Below, in pieces: positions 15,075 through 23,802 of a stretch of 64,000 nucleotides of DNA (within the stretch, counting starts at the first letter, position 1; the number at the start of each line of letters is the position of its first letter). Position numbers and translations under genes: made by a program. Where the stretch lies: NCBI RefSeq assembly GCF_008033385.1, contig NZ_VOGY01000007.1, positions 124,001 to 188,000 of the forward strand, in the 5' to 3' direction. A model generated the notes under the pieces. That model ran no database searches. It had not been told where the DNA came from and saw only the letters and a list, made by a program, of their open reading frames with translations. This DNA is from Algibacter pacificus (GTDB lineage: Bacteria > Bacteroidota > Bacteroidia > Flavobacteriales > Flavobacteriaceae).

Positions 15075-16130
15075 ATGAAAAAAACATTACTTTTTTTAAC
15101 AGCTAGTTTTACATACGTTATAGGATATTCGCAAACAATCTTTACAGATAATAATATCGAATATACCGTAATCCCTTCTACTACGAATGTTAAAGTTTCA
15201 GGTTATAATACAACAGGAGGTGTTGTAAATATACCTGCCACTATAACAAATAATTCAACTAATTATAATGTTACAGTAATAGGAGAAAGTGCTTTTTTGA
15301 ACAAATTTATAACAGGCGTTACTATTCCAGATGGAATTGTATCTATAGAATACCAAGCTTTTCGTGGCAATAACTTAACAAGTGTAACTATACCTGGAAG
15401 TGTTAACACTATTGGATCTAGCGCTTTTACTACTAATTTATTATTAACTAGCGCAACCATTGAAGAAGGAGTTGTAACCATTTCTAATAGTGCTTTTTTC
15501 TATTGTGGATTAACAAGTATAGTTATTCCAAACACTGTTACTTCCATAGGACACCAAGCTTTTGATGATAATGACTTAACCAGTGTAACATTAGGCAACA
15601 ACTTAGAATCTATTGCATATGGTGCATTTCGGAATAATGAAATAACAACTCTAACGCTCCCTTCTAGTGTAACAACTATTGGTGCTCTTGCTTTTCAGAA
15701 TAACCTTTTAACAGATGTTTATTCATTATCTACAACGCCGCCAACAATTGTGACAAGCGCTACATCTGACACTTTTGATACTAGAAGCAATATACATTTA
15801 CACATACCGGCTAGCACCATGGGAGCTTACGTTACAGACCCTGGTGCCTTATGGACAAGTTTTAACCCTGTTACTGAAAATGCTGCATTAAGTGTTTCCG
15901 ACTTTGAGTTAGCTAACGATATAAAAATCATCTCAAACTCAGATAGTATAAAAATATTCAATGCTAATAGCATTCACTTAAAAAACTATACTGTTTACAG
16001 TATTTCTGGAACTAAAGTAGCTACAGGCCCTGAAAATGAAATCCCAACTTCCTTTTTATCTAGTGGCATTTATGTTTTAAAACTTGAATTTGATAGAGGT
16101 GTTATGACAAAGAAAGTCCAAATTAATTAG
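15075..16130 (+). CDS. BspA-type leucine-rich repeat surface protein with type IX sorting domain
   Basis: 351 residues: signal peptide (LLFLTASFTYVIGYSQ), then about seven BspA-like (LRR_5) repeats of 22-24 residues with the pattern ...IGESAF...VTIP...V (about 60-235), and a C-terminal type IX secretion sorting domain (FNANSIHLKNYTVYSISGTK to LKLEFDRGVMTKKVQIN). It is exported through the type IX system, whose PorT component is encoded at 29727, and is probably anchored or released at the surface. Such repeats bind host or matrix proteins; the partner is unknown. The GC skew and repeats fit recent gain, but there is no flanking signature. Confidence 0.88.
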   Translation: MKKTLLFLTASFTYVIGYSQTIFTDNNIEYTVIPSTTNVKVSGYNTTGGVVNIPATITNNSTNYNVTVIGESAFLNKFITGVTIPDGIVSIEYQAFRGNNLTSVTIPGSVNTIGSSAFTTNLLLTSATIEEGVVTISNSAFFYCGLTSIVIPNTVTSIGHQAFDDNDLTSVTLGNNLESIAYGAFRNNEITTLTLPSSVTTIGALAFQNNLLTDVYSLSTTPPTIVTSATSDTFDTRSNIHLHIPASTMGAYVTDPGALWTSFNPVTENAALSVSDFELANDIKIISNSDSIKIFNANSIHLKNYTVYSISGTKVATGPENEIPTSFLSSGIYVLKLEFDRGVMTKKVQIN

Positions 16131-16955
16131 CCAAGTATTATATAAAATACCACTAAAATGCAAGTGTCTAAATTTTTTAGAAAAATATAAATTAAAGCTG
16201 TTTTTAGTGGTATTTTTTTACACTGGTTATTTTGTTAGTTTTAAACATAATATAATTATTACCAAAGCTAGTAAAACAAGACTATGTTGTTATAAATATA
16301 CCATAATTATAGTTTATGTTGTAATCTTATTTAGTTTAGCATGTTATGGGCCAGTAAATTTTAATACTATAAATCCTAATACACTTTTATACATAAGACC
16401 TCAAACTAAGCAGCACCTAAAATGATGGCGTTTTAATTCCAAGAATAGATAGTTTTTAACCATTGATCCAACTGCTACTTAAAACGGTTCAATCCATTTC
16501 TAACTGATGTATCTCATTTAACAAAGGGAGTATACGTTTACAAGCACATACGGATAAAGGGTTGTTAGTTCATGAAAAATTCATCAAAGTCCTTTACTCC
16601 CATGGCATTATCTTCTATTTTAAGCATAGGCAACAACAAGTGCTCCTATACGAATTTTGAAGTACATAACGTTCAGTCCTTCCTTACTTGTGAGTCCATC
16701 GGAGGTATTTCTGCTCATTTCCCGCAGGTACTATAACCGCTATTGACTTCCCCAAATAACTGCGGTAAAAACCAAGTAAATTATTCTTTAATAATTAAGG
16801 GTTAAAGAATAATATCTAAAAATAACACCTATTTTAGCGATTAATCTAGGGTTGACACCGTTTTTCATATGTTTTATTTTTCACCGAAAAACCATCGCCA
16901 TCAATACTAGACTATTTTTATTTTTAACCATTGCACTTAATTAACCCCAATAAAA
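16131..16955 (+). other. Long gene-poor stretch with decayed sequence
   Basis: An inverted repeat (AAATACCACTAAAA at 16145 and TTTTAGTGGTATTT at 16202) may end the leucine-rich repeat gene. 16480-16740 has broken short frames that I could not assign. At 16761-16780 an 18-of-20 match to the outer end of the IS110 remnants occurs (TGCGGTAAAAACCAAGTAAA), followed by an 11-base hairpin TTATTCTTTAA / TTAAAGAATAA (16781-16812). A 72-codon frame at 16207 has a biased composition and is not called. Confidence 0.45.
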
Positions 16956-17510
16956 ATGCACCATAAATTTCTTAACCTATTTTTTTTAACCATGTTTCTT
17001 TCACTAGGCGCTTCTTCTTTCGGACAAAAAAAAGCACCAACAACGGGCCCCGTTTTTGATACTATTGGAGCGGTATTCTCTATTGATAATTTAGATTTTA
17101 TACCCGATACTTCGCAACACTTAAAAGCCATTTTTGATGTGGATAGAAAGCAAACTAAACCAAATGAAATCAACTCTATTATCTCGAGTTTGCACCGCTA
17201 TTACAATATGCACGTACGCTACGGCATCCCAAAGGACCAAATTCATTTAGCTCTTGTTTTACACGGGAATTCAACTAAAGAAGCCCTATTATCTTCTGTT
17301 TACAAAGAAAAATTTAAAGTAGACAATCCTAATAAAGACTTAATTAAGTCTCTTTCGGATATTGGTGTCGAAGTATTTATATGTGGTCAATCCATGTCGT
17401 ATAGCGGCTATACTAAAGAAGATTTATTACCCGAAGTTAAAGTGTCATTATCAGCCATGACCGTGTTAACCGTATATCAAATGAATAATTACGCCTTAAT
17501 TAAATTCTAA
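16956..17510 (+). CDS. Secreted DsrE/DsrF family protein
   Basis: 184 residues: signal peptide (FFLTMFLSLGASSFGQ) and a DsrE-like domain (about 60-184) with FDVDRKQTKPNEI, LHRYYNMHVRYGIP, LALVLHGNST and a Cys in VFICGQSMSY. The family handles sulfur or small ligands; periplasmic Bacteroidota members have one Cys, here about residue 143. The reaction is unknown. It stands alone, with divergent-looking AT-rich flanks. Confidence 0.85.
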   Translation: MHHKFLNLFFLTMFLSLGASSFGQKKAPTTGPVFDTIGAVFSIDNLDFIPDTSQHLKAIFDVDRKQTKPNEINSIISSLHRYYNMHVRYGIPKDQIHLALVLHGNSTKEALLSSVYKEKFKVDNPNKDLIKSLSDIGVEVFICGQSMSYSGYTKEDLLPEVKVSLSAMTVLTVYQMNNYALIKF

Positions 17511-17668
17511 ATCCAAGCATGACAATCTCTAAACGACATGAAGAATTCGTTTAGCAAAAAGCGAATAAAGTGATCATTACTAAACATTTTAATTTTCTAT
17601 AAATAGTAACCCTTGAAAGTAGGCAAATAATTGAAATTATAGGTGATACCCACAGATTTTCTATTCAA

Positions 17669-17695
17669 TTTTTATTTATTAAATTAGGTGCTTAA
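17669..17695 (+). promoter_or_regulatory. 27-base element shared with 20071-20097 (copy 1)
   Basis: An identical 27-base block, AT-rich and ending TTAGGTGCTTAA, lies 35 bases before the ATG of the secreted gene at 17730 and again upstream of 20143. The two genes are unrelated in sequence, so the block is likely a promoter or regulator site. Confidence 0.45.
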
Positions 17696-17729
17696 GCATG
17701 CACAAAAACGTCTGTGAAAATATAAAATT

Positions 17730-18545
17730 ATGAAAACAAAACTACTTTCTTTAATATTAATGACACTAACATTATTATTAACTACAAACCTATATAGTTT
17801 AACAGGTATTACTAAAAGTGAGCTCAATGATCTGGCTGATATAAAAAACGGAGTTAGTGACTTATCTTTTGTAGCTGATTATTGCGATGAAGATAATAAT
17901 GGCGGAATAATGGATATACAAGAATTAGATGATACATTTTTTTTAACTTTAAATACTGGTGCTCTAATTTTAATTGAAATAGATTTGGATCAATTTTCAA
18001 CAGAAATTGGATGGTCATTATCGCAAGAAGCTACAACACTTTTCTCGGTGCCGTATGGAACTTATACTGCAGGAAATATAACAGTAACTCAAACAATAAC
18101 CGTTACAAAAAACGGTAATTATCAGTTTATTATTACTGATCTTTTTGGTGATGGTATGCAAGGAAACTCGTACCGAATAATAGTAGATGGGGTTACCGTT
18201 ATCAATAGGACTTTTGGAACACCTACAGGTGCAACTACATTCTCACAAACAAATGATTTCTTAATTAATACAATTACAACACTAGGTACTACTACTAATT
18301 CATTTGATGATGAAATGATAGTTTATCCAAACCCAACTCATGATAGCTTTGAAATTTCATTCAATAACAATCAAAAGGCATTAAAGATTAATATCTATTC
18401 ATCTTTGGGCCAATTAGTACAAACTGGAATTTTTAAAAACACTGACCAAATTCAGATGAATTTAAATCAGCCAAGTGGAACTTACATTGTTGAATGTATA
18501 AATGATATAGGAAATCAAACTGCTTTCAGATTAATTAAAAAATAA
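17730..18545 (+). CDS. Secreted protein with type IX C-terminal sorting domain
   Basis: 271 residues: signal peptide (about 1-25), a middle region with FSTEIGWSL, GTYTAG and ITDLFGDGMQGNSYRI (a beta-sandwich-like pattern seen in Bacteroidota secreted proteins), and a C-terminal sorting domain (VYPNPTHDSFEISF to GTYIVECINDIG). Export through the type IX system is expected. A substrate cannot be named. It has a 27-base upstream element in common with the coiled-coil gene at 20143. Confidence 0.82.
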   Translation: MKTKLLSLILMTLTLLLTTNLYSLTGITKSELNDLADIKNGVSDLSFVADYCDEDNNGGIMDIQELDDTFFLTLNTGALILIEIDLDQFSTEIGWSLSQEATTLFSVPYGTYTAGNITVTQTITVTKNGNYQFIITDLFGDGMQGNSYRIIVDGVTVINRTFGTPTGATTFSQTNDFLINTITTLGTTTNSFDDEMIVYPNPTHDSFEISFNNNQKALKINIYSSLGQLVQTGIFKNTDQIQMNLNQPSGTYIVECINDIGNQTAFRLIKK

Positions 18546-18560
18546 ACTAACAAAAACGTT

Positions 18561-18590
18561 TGCTAACACTTAGTATAATTCATTGCTAGT
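18561..18590 (+). repeat. attC-like left arm relic outside the array
   Basis: TGCTAAC (18561-18567) followed 6 bases later by TATAATTCATTGCTAGT (18574-18590), which is identical over 17 bases to the left arm of attC-like site 1 (6363-6379). A convincing right arm was not found, so this is a possible relic of a site. Confidence 0.4.
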
Positions 18591-18813
18591 GCTAGCCTTG
18601 CTAACTCTAGTCTCTACTAGTACCGTTAAAGGCAGAATATACAAGCTTCAAAATAAATAAGATCTGTATATTGTGAGTTTTACTAGTGTTAACGGGATAG
18701 ACGGCTTTTTAAAAACTTTTAAAGAAACTCCCAAAAGATTATGGCTACTTAGTATGCTTCCCTTAAAATTAAATATCTATATTTCTTCTTTATTTAAATA
18801 AACCTACTCAATT

Positions 18814-19860
18814 ATGAAAAAAATAGTTTCAGTGATATTAATAATGCTGTTGGTAATGAGCTGTAAAAACCCCACAGAAAAAAAGATTAAAAACACGGCA
18901 AAAGCAAATGAGTTTGCCATTGTAATTCATGGCGGTGCGGGTACTATTTTAAAGAAAAACATGTCGCCGGAAAAAGAAAAAGCATACCAAGAAAAATTAA
19001 CCGAGGCCATTACCGTTGGACATAACATTTTAAAAAATGGCGGTACTAGCGTGGATGCCGTTATAAAAACAATTCAAGTTATGGAAGAAAGCCCTTTATT
19101 TAATGCTGGTAAAGGTGCTGTTTTTACACATGATGAAACCAATGAATTGGATGCTTCCATAATGACAGGAAACGATTTAAATGCCGGAGCTGTCGCTGGC
19201 GTATCGAATGTGAAAAGTCCTATTGCTTTAGCCAAAGAAGTTATGTTGCATTCGCCTCACGTCTTACTTTCGGGTCAGGGCGCTAGTGTTTTTGCAAAAG
19301 AACAAGGCTTAGAAATGGTAGATCCATCGTATTTCTACACAGAAAAAAGATTTGAATCCCTTCAAAAAATCAAAAAGAAAATGAAAGCAGAATTGGATCA
19401 TAACACCACCACTGCTTTTTACGACCCCGACATAAAAGACGCGAAGTTTGGAACCGTTGGCTGTGTTGCTTTAGATAAAACCGGAAACATTACCGCAGGA
19501 ACCTCAACCGGTGGCATGACTAACAAACGCTGGAACAGAATAGGTGACTCACCTATTATTGGAGCAGGCACTTATGCTAATAATGAAACCTGCGGCGTAT
19601 CGTCAACAGGTTGGGGAGAATATTTTATTAGAGGTGTGGTAGCCTACGACATCTCGGCAATGATGGCCTATAAAGGCGTTTCTTTAAAAGAAGCTACAAC
19701 AGAAGTTATTCAAAATAAATTAAAAAAACTTGGCGGAACAGGTGGCGTCGTGGCTATTGACAAATATGGAAACATGGTGTATGAATTTAACACCGCAGGC
19801 ATGTACAGAGCAAGTATGAACGATAAAGGCGTATTAGACGTTAAAATTTATAAAGAATAA
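18814..19860 (+). CDS. Isoaspartyl peptidase / L-asparaginase (Ntn hydrolase), lipoprotein
   Basis: 348 residues. N-terminal lipobox (MLLVMSCK, Cys17), then IVIHGGAGT (about 37-44) and the self-cleavage/catalytic Thr214 in KFGTVGCVALD, with the substrate pocket STGGMTNKRWNRIGDSP downstream. The family splits into alpha and beta chains at this Thr and removes isoaspartyl dipeptides or asparagine amide. The lipid anchor suggests a periplasmic role, probably in peptide salvage. Full length; the assignment is firm. Confidence 0.93.
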   Translation: MKKIVSVILIMLLVMSCKNPTEKKIKNTAKANEFAIVIHGGAGTILKKNMSPEKEKAYQEKLTEAITVGHNILKNGGTSVDAVIKTIQVMEESPLFNAGKGAVFTHDETNELDASIMTGNDLNAGAVAGVSNVKSPIALAKEVMLHSPHVLLSGQGASVFAKEQGLEMVDPSYFYTEKRFESLQKIKKKMKAELDHNTTTAFYDPDIKDAKFGTVGCVALDKTGNITAGTSTGGMTNKRWNRIGDSPIIGAGTYANNETCGVSSTGWGEYFIRGVVAYDISAMMAYKGVSLKEATTEVIQNKLKKLGGTGGVVAIDKYGNMVYEFNTAGMYRASMNDKGVLDVKIYKE

Positions 19861-20070
19861 AACATGGCTTTTAACAGGCTTTTTTATTAGATATATTTTT
19901 TACTTTTTAGCTTTTATCTCCACCATACACTTAGTTAAAGCTGCCATAAAACTATATCTTATAAAATGATATTCCGTTTTTTTAAGGTCTTTAAATTACT
20001 TTTTTTAAGTGTATTTATATCTCCAAAACTCTAGCCAACCCTTCAAAATATTTCCATATTTTCCATTCCG

Positions 20071-20097
20071 TTTTTATTTATTAAATTAGGTGCTTAA
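20071..20097 (+). promoter_or_regulatory. 27-base element shared with 17669-17695 (copy 2)
   Basis: Identical to the block at 17669-17695. Here it lies 46 bases before the ATG at 20143. Confidence 0.45.
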
Positions 20098-20142
20098 AAA
20101 CAGCTCACTAAACAGATAGAAACACCAACTATAAAAACTCCA

Positions 20143-21492
20143 ATGAATAAAATTGTAATCGCCTTTTTCGCCCTTTTCTTATTAGCCCCTTTTAGTTTTG
20201 CCCAAACTTCGGAAAACGATAGTCAACAGGACATCAATCCAAATATCGAACTAAAACAAAAAATTGAAGAGTTAAATAAATTGTATAGCATTCTTAAAAA
20301 TCAAGTCGATCACTCCAATGCAAAGCTAGACAATCAAGTGCAAGACATCAATTCCAGATTGGAACATTTTTCCGAAAACATCAATACCTCCTACAGTAAA
20401 ATTGATAACAGAACCGGTTCTATTGAAGGCAAATTAAAAATAAGCGAAGCTGAAAAAAGAAAGAACTTTACCACCAGTGTAGAACGTAATATTGAAGTTC
20501 AAGAAAACTTTTCGCAATACATAAAATTTTATGGAGATAAATACAGCCAATTGGATGAAAAAGTCACCAGCGAAGAATTGTCTTTAGAATTAAGAAAAAT
20601 AGTAAACCCACAATCCGGCTCTTTAGGGTTTAAACTAAGCGATACGCTTAACAATGTGCTATCGAAAAACTTAATGAATTTGGTAGACGAAGTTATCGTA
20701 GATAAAAAAGCCACCAAAGAGGAAATAAAGGAAAAAGTTAATAATACGGTAGGTGTGGTAACCTCTATTTTAGATAATAAAACAGTCACCGATATTGTTG
20801 GTATTATTCCTTACGGCACCAATATTAAAAATATGATTGGTACGGTATCGGGCTTAGTGATTAATCTGTTTGATAAAAAGAGTGTGAAAAAAGAGTTTCA
20901 GGAAAACTTTACGGCAAAAATATCCGACTATCAAAACCATGTAATTTCGGATATACGACCTATTTTGTCCTTTTACGATAACATTGCCAAACTAGATAGT
21001 GAATACCAAATTACACTGCAAACCATTCGTAACGATGTCGATGTTTTAGGTATTGAATTAAAAGAGTTTTGCATGGCCATGGAAGTACCTTTACAGAAAG
21101 TAAGCCCATCATTATCCATCAATAAAAATGATAAATTAAGAGAAATTACTATCGCCCTTGCCGATATATTTGAAGGCCTTAAAAATGATGAAGATTTAAA
21201 CAAAAAGAACTTAGGTATATTAACCAATGTTTCTTTAGAAATAAAAAACAGATCTCGCGATTTGTTTAATCGTTACAGAGAAATTCAAGAAAATAAAATT
21301 AATGCCAATAATGAGTTTGTTAATGAATTTAAAAAGGTTGTTGAAGACAGCAAAATTACTTTAAACACCAACTATATTACTAAAAAATTAAACGATAAAA
21401 ACATGGAACTTCTTGAAAAAATGGAAAGTAACCATGCCATTGATAAAACCGAATTTGAAAAGTATTTGAATAAAATTTCGGAATTGAATTAG
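20143..21492 (+). CDS. Secreted or periplasmic coiled-coil protein of unknown function
   Basis: 449 residues: signal peptide (MNKIVIAFFALFLLAPFSFAQ), then long helical segments with heptads (about 35-110, IELKQKIEELNKLYSILKN...; 190-330; 360-449). A short less polar part near 225-245 (IIPYGTNIKNMIGTVSGLV) could be a membrane-touching hinge. No enzyme motif. It resembles pore- or binding-type helical proteins only in overall build. Function not recognised. Confidence 0.72.
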   Translation: MNKIVIAFFALFLLAPFSFAQTSENDSQQDINPNIELKQKIEELNKLYSILKNQVDHSNAKLDNQVQDINSRLEHFSENINTSYSKIDNRTGSIEGKLKISEAEKRKNFTTSVERNIEVQENFSQYIKFYGDKYSQLDEKVTSEELSLELRKIVNPQSGSLGFKLSDTLNNVLSKNLMNLVDEVIVDKKATKEEIKEKVNNTVGVVTSILDNKTVTDIVGIIPYGTNIKNMIGTVSGLVINLFDKKSVKKEFQENFTAKISDYQNHVISDIRPILSFYDNIAKLDSEYQITLQTIRNDVDVLGIELKEFCMAMEVPLQKVSPSLSINKNDKLREITIALADIFEGLKNDEDLNKKNLGILTNVSLEIKNRSRDLFNRYREIQENKINANNEFVNEFKKVVEDSKITLNTNYITKKLNDKNMELLEKMESNHAIDKTEFEKYLNKISELN

Positions 21493-21554
21493 GTAATAAC
21501 TGGCTTCCCTAAAAAGGAATCGTTTATATACCGATTTTGCAACGTAACAAGCCA

Positions 21555-22250
21555 CTATATAAGACCTAGCATCGCCAAAATAATAGGCGTTAATATGGCT
21601 GTAAATAATCCGTTTAAAATAAGTCCCATACTAGAGTAGGCACCAAAACGCTGACTTATAGCCATAGCTTGAGCCGTTCCTAGTCCATGGCCAGCAGTCC
21701 CCATAGATAAACTTCTAGACATTGGATTTTTCACATGTAAAAGTTGTAAAATTTTAAAACCCGCTACAGAACCAAAAATACCTACCATAACCACCATGGA
21801 AGCCGTAAGCGATGGAATCCCTCCAATTGACGATGAAATATCGATAGCCAGCGGTGTGGTTACAGACTTAGGGGCTATAGATAAAATCACCTCTTTTGAA
21901 GCGCCCAACCATTTGGCTATAAAAACCCCTGAAAGAATACCAACGATGGACCCCACTAATTGCGAAATAACAATAGGCATCACTTGTTTTTTTATTTTAC
22001 TTAATTGCAGGTATAAAGGCACGCCCAACGCTACAATGGAAGGCTTTAGAAAAAATTCGATATATTTTCCAGCTTCATGATAGGTATCATAAGTAATACC
22101 GGCAGATTTCAAAATACATATTACCGCAATTATGGTTATTAATATGGGATTTAAAAGCACAGAATTGGTTTTATTTTGAAGTAACTTTGTTATCCAATAC
22201 ATACCCACAGTTATGGTTAATAACATATAAGGTTCGGCTATCAATTTCAT
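21555..22250 (-). CDS. lrgB: LrgB/CidB family membrane protein
   Basis: 231 residues, about seven membrane helices, with the family motifs KPSIVALGVPLYLQ, SIAPKSVTTPLAIDIS and STAGHGLGTAQA-like (GTAGHGLGTAQAM). It partners LrgA; the ATG overlaps the lrgA stop by 4 bases. LrgAB/CidAB pairs influence murein hydrolase activity or carry pyruvate/by-products. Which role applies here cannot be told. Confidence 0.9.
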   Translation of the reverse strand: MKLIAEPYMLLTITVGMYWITKLLQNKTNSVLLNPILITIIAVICILKSAGITYDTYHEAGKYIEFFLKPSIVALGVPLYLQLSKIKKQVMPIVISQLVGSIVGILSGVFIAKWLGASKEVILSIAPKSVTTPLAIDISSSIGGIPSLTASMVVMVGIFGSVAGFKILQLLHVKNPMSRSLSMGTAGHGLGTAQAMAISQRFGAYSSMGLILNGLFTAILTPIILAMLGLI

Positions 22251-22612
22251 TTTTTTCCTTTTTTTAGTTTCTTAGACCTTATTTTTCTCAACACTTGATG
22301 CGTAAAACTTGTGCTTACCAAGACTAAAAATGTACTCCCTATAATCGATGCCAATATGGGAAGTAATTCTTTTGAAATTAAATCAAAATAGCACATAATG
22401 GCCACGCCAGGAGGGATAAAAAAGAATACCATATTGTCTAAAAGAAAATCAGCAATACTTTGTATCGATTTAAGTTTAATAACTTTAAAATGAAGCGCGG
22501 CAGTTAACAACAACATACCGATAATACTTGATGGTATTTTAACACTTGTGAAGTAGACGATAATTTCACCAAAAGCAAGACATATTAGTATTATAAATAA
22601 TTGTCTAATCAT
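22247..22612 (-). CDS. lrgA: LrgA/CidA family holin-like membrane protein
   Basis: 121 residues with four membrane helices and the family pattern IPSSIIGMLLLTAALHFKVIK followed by the FIPPGVAIM segment. The C-terminus is basic. Upstream gene of the LrgAB pair. Confidence 0.9.
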   Translation of the reverse strand: MIRQLFIILICLAFGEIIVYFTSVKIPSSIIGMLLLTAALHFKVIKLKSIQSIADFLLDNMVFFFIPPGVAIMCYFDLISKELLPILASIIGSTFLVLVSTSFTHQVLRKIRSKKLKKGKK

Positions 22613-22896
22613 AACTATTTTTTTCTACTACAAAAGTAAGGTTCTATCAGAGGATAGCCTTAATAATTCCTATAGAATCCGCTCATTATTTCTTATTTTA
22701 TTATATTGAAAAGAAAGCCCCTATAATAAAATGAAAAGCACTAAAACCTGATAAATAAAATGTATTTTTTATAGATAAACCACCGGATTCTTAAAAAAAT
22801 TGATAACTTCGTTTTACTACAAATTCAAAACATAGAAACGGTTTTATTTTATAGAAACTAAACGCTCTAAAATCACCAAATTTAAAAACGAACAGG

Positions 22897-23625
22897 ATGT
22901 TTAGACACCAAGGGAAAAGCAGAACCTTAAAACATAATCTGCGCATAGCCACCGTATTATCTTTTGTTGCTGGCATTGTAAATATCACAGGTTTTTTATA
23001 CGCCAAACAATTAACAACAAATGTAACCGGCCATTTCGCCTTATTTATTTACGATATGGCTAATGTAAAATTTTGGAAAGGCACTATCTATTTTCTTTAT
23101 ATTTTTTCGTTTCTTTTTGGGTCGTTTTTATCCAGTTTTTTAATTGAAAAATATCGAGAAAATAAACAACTTAATGTTTTTGTTTTACCAACCATTATCG
23201 AATCTGTTATTTTAATATCTATTGGGATATTGGGCGATAATACGGGTACAGATTTTTTAAATCTTATTGTGTGTTTATTGCTGTTTGCCATGGGGATTCA
23301 AAACTCGTTTGTAACTAAAATATCGGATGCCGTTGTAAGAACCACACATTTAACAGGGCTATTTACCGATTTAGGTATTGATCTTTCTCATTTATGTTTT
23401 CCGAAATCGTACAAAAACAGAACAACTATTAAAGCGAATATTAAACTTCGTATTTATATTATTCTATTCTTTTTCTCTGGCGGATTGTTTGGTGGATTTT
23501 TATATTCTGAAATTAATTTGAAGCTAAACACCTTAATTTTTGGTGCCTTATTTTTACTACTCAGCTTATTTTTCGATGATTTTAGATATAAAGTTATAAA
23601 AACAAGACGACGATACACCCGTTAA
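22897..23625 (+). CDS. DUF1275 (YoaK) family membrane protein
   Basis: 242 residues with about six membrane helices and the DUF1275 start pattern: FVAGIVNITGFLYAKQ and TTNVTGHFA, then a central GIQNSFVTKI, and RTTHLTGLFTDLGIDL. Function unknown; some members are proposed transporters. The first ATG at 22897 gives a basic N-terminus (RHQGKSRTLKHN) typical of the family. Confidence 0.9.
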   Translation: MFRHQGKSRTLKHNLRIATVLSFVAGIVNITGFLYAKQLTTNVTGHFALFIYDMANVKFWKGTIYFLYIFSFLFGSFLSSFLIEKYRENKQLNVFVLPTIIESVILISIGILGDNTGTDFLNLIVCLLLFAMGIQNSFVTKISDAVVRTTHLTGLFTDLGIDLSHLCFPKSYKNRTTIKANIKLRIYIILFFFSGGLFGGFLYSEINLKLNTLIFGALFLLLSLFFDDFRYKVIKTRRRYTR

Positions 23626-23663
23626 AAAAACAAACTAACTTCCAAAAACAGACCTTTCTCCCT

Positions 23664-23773
23664 GCGTTAGGGATTGTAGTGAAAAGCCCACAGCCTGACG
23701 AAGGAAGTGCGAGGACTTGTAGCGTAAAGCCCGACCTTTATCCTGACCTTATTTCAGGATAAAGGTAACGCCC
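23664..23773 (-). repeat. Dispersed two-hairpin intergenic repeat (copy A)
   Basis: Read on the minus strand it begins GGGCGTTACC, makes a hairpin, then GTCGGGCTTT, a second variable stem and CAATCCCTAACGC. The ends are inverted (GGCGTTA / TAACGC). The same layout is found at 35326-35454 and 62838-62922. Confidence 0.7.
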
Positions 23774-23802
23774 AATTTATTTTACAAATGGCCTCCTAGA
23801 TT

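Noticed and set aside
16207-16425. 72-codon frame
   Set aside because: Low-complexity hydrophobic reading with no recognisable start context; it lies in a region of decayed sequence.
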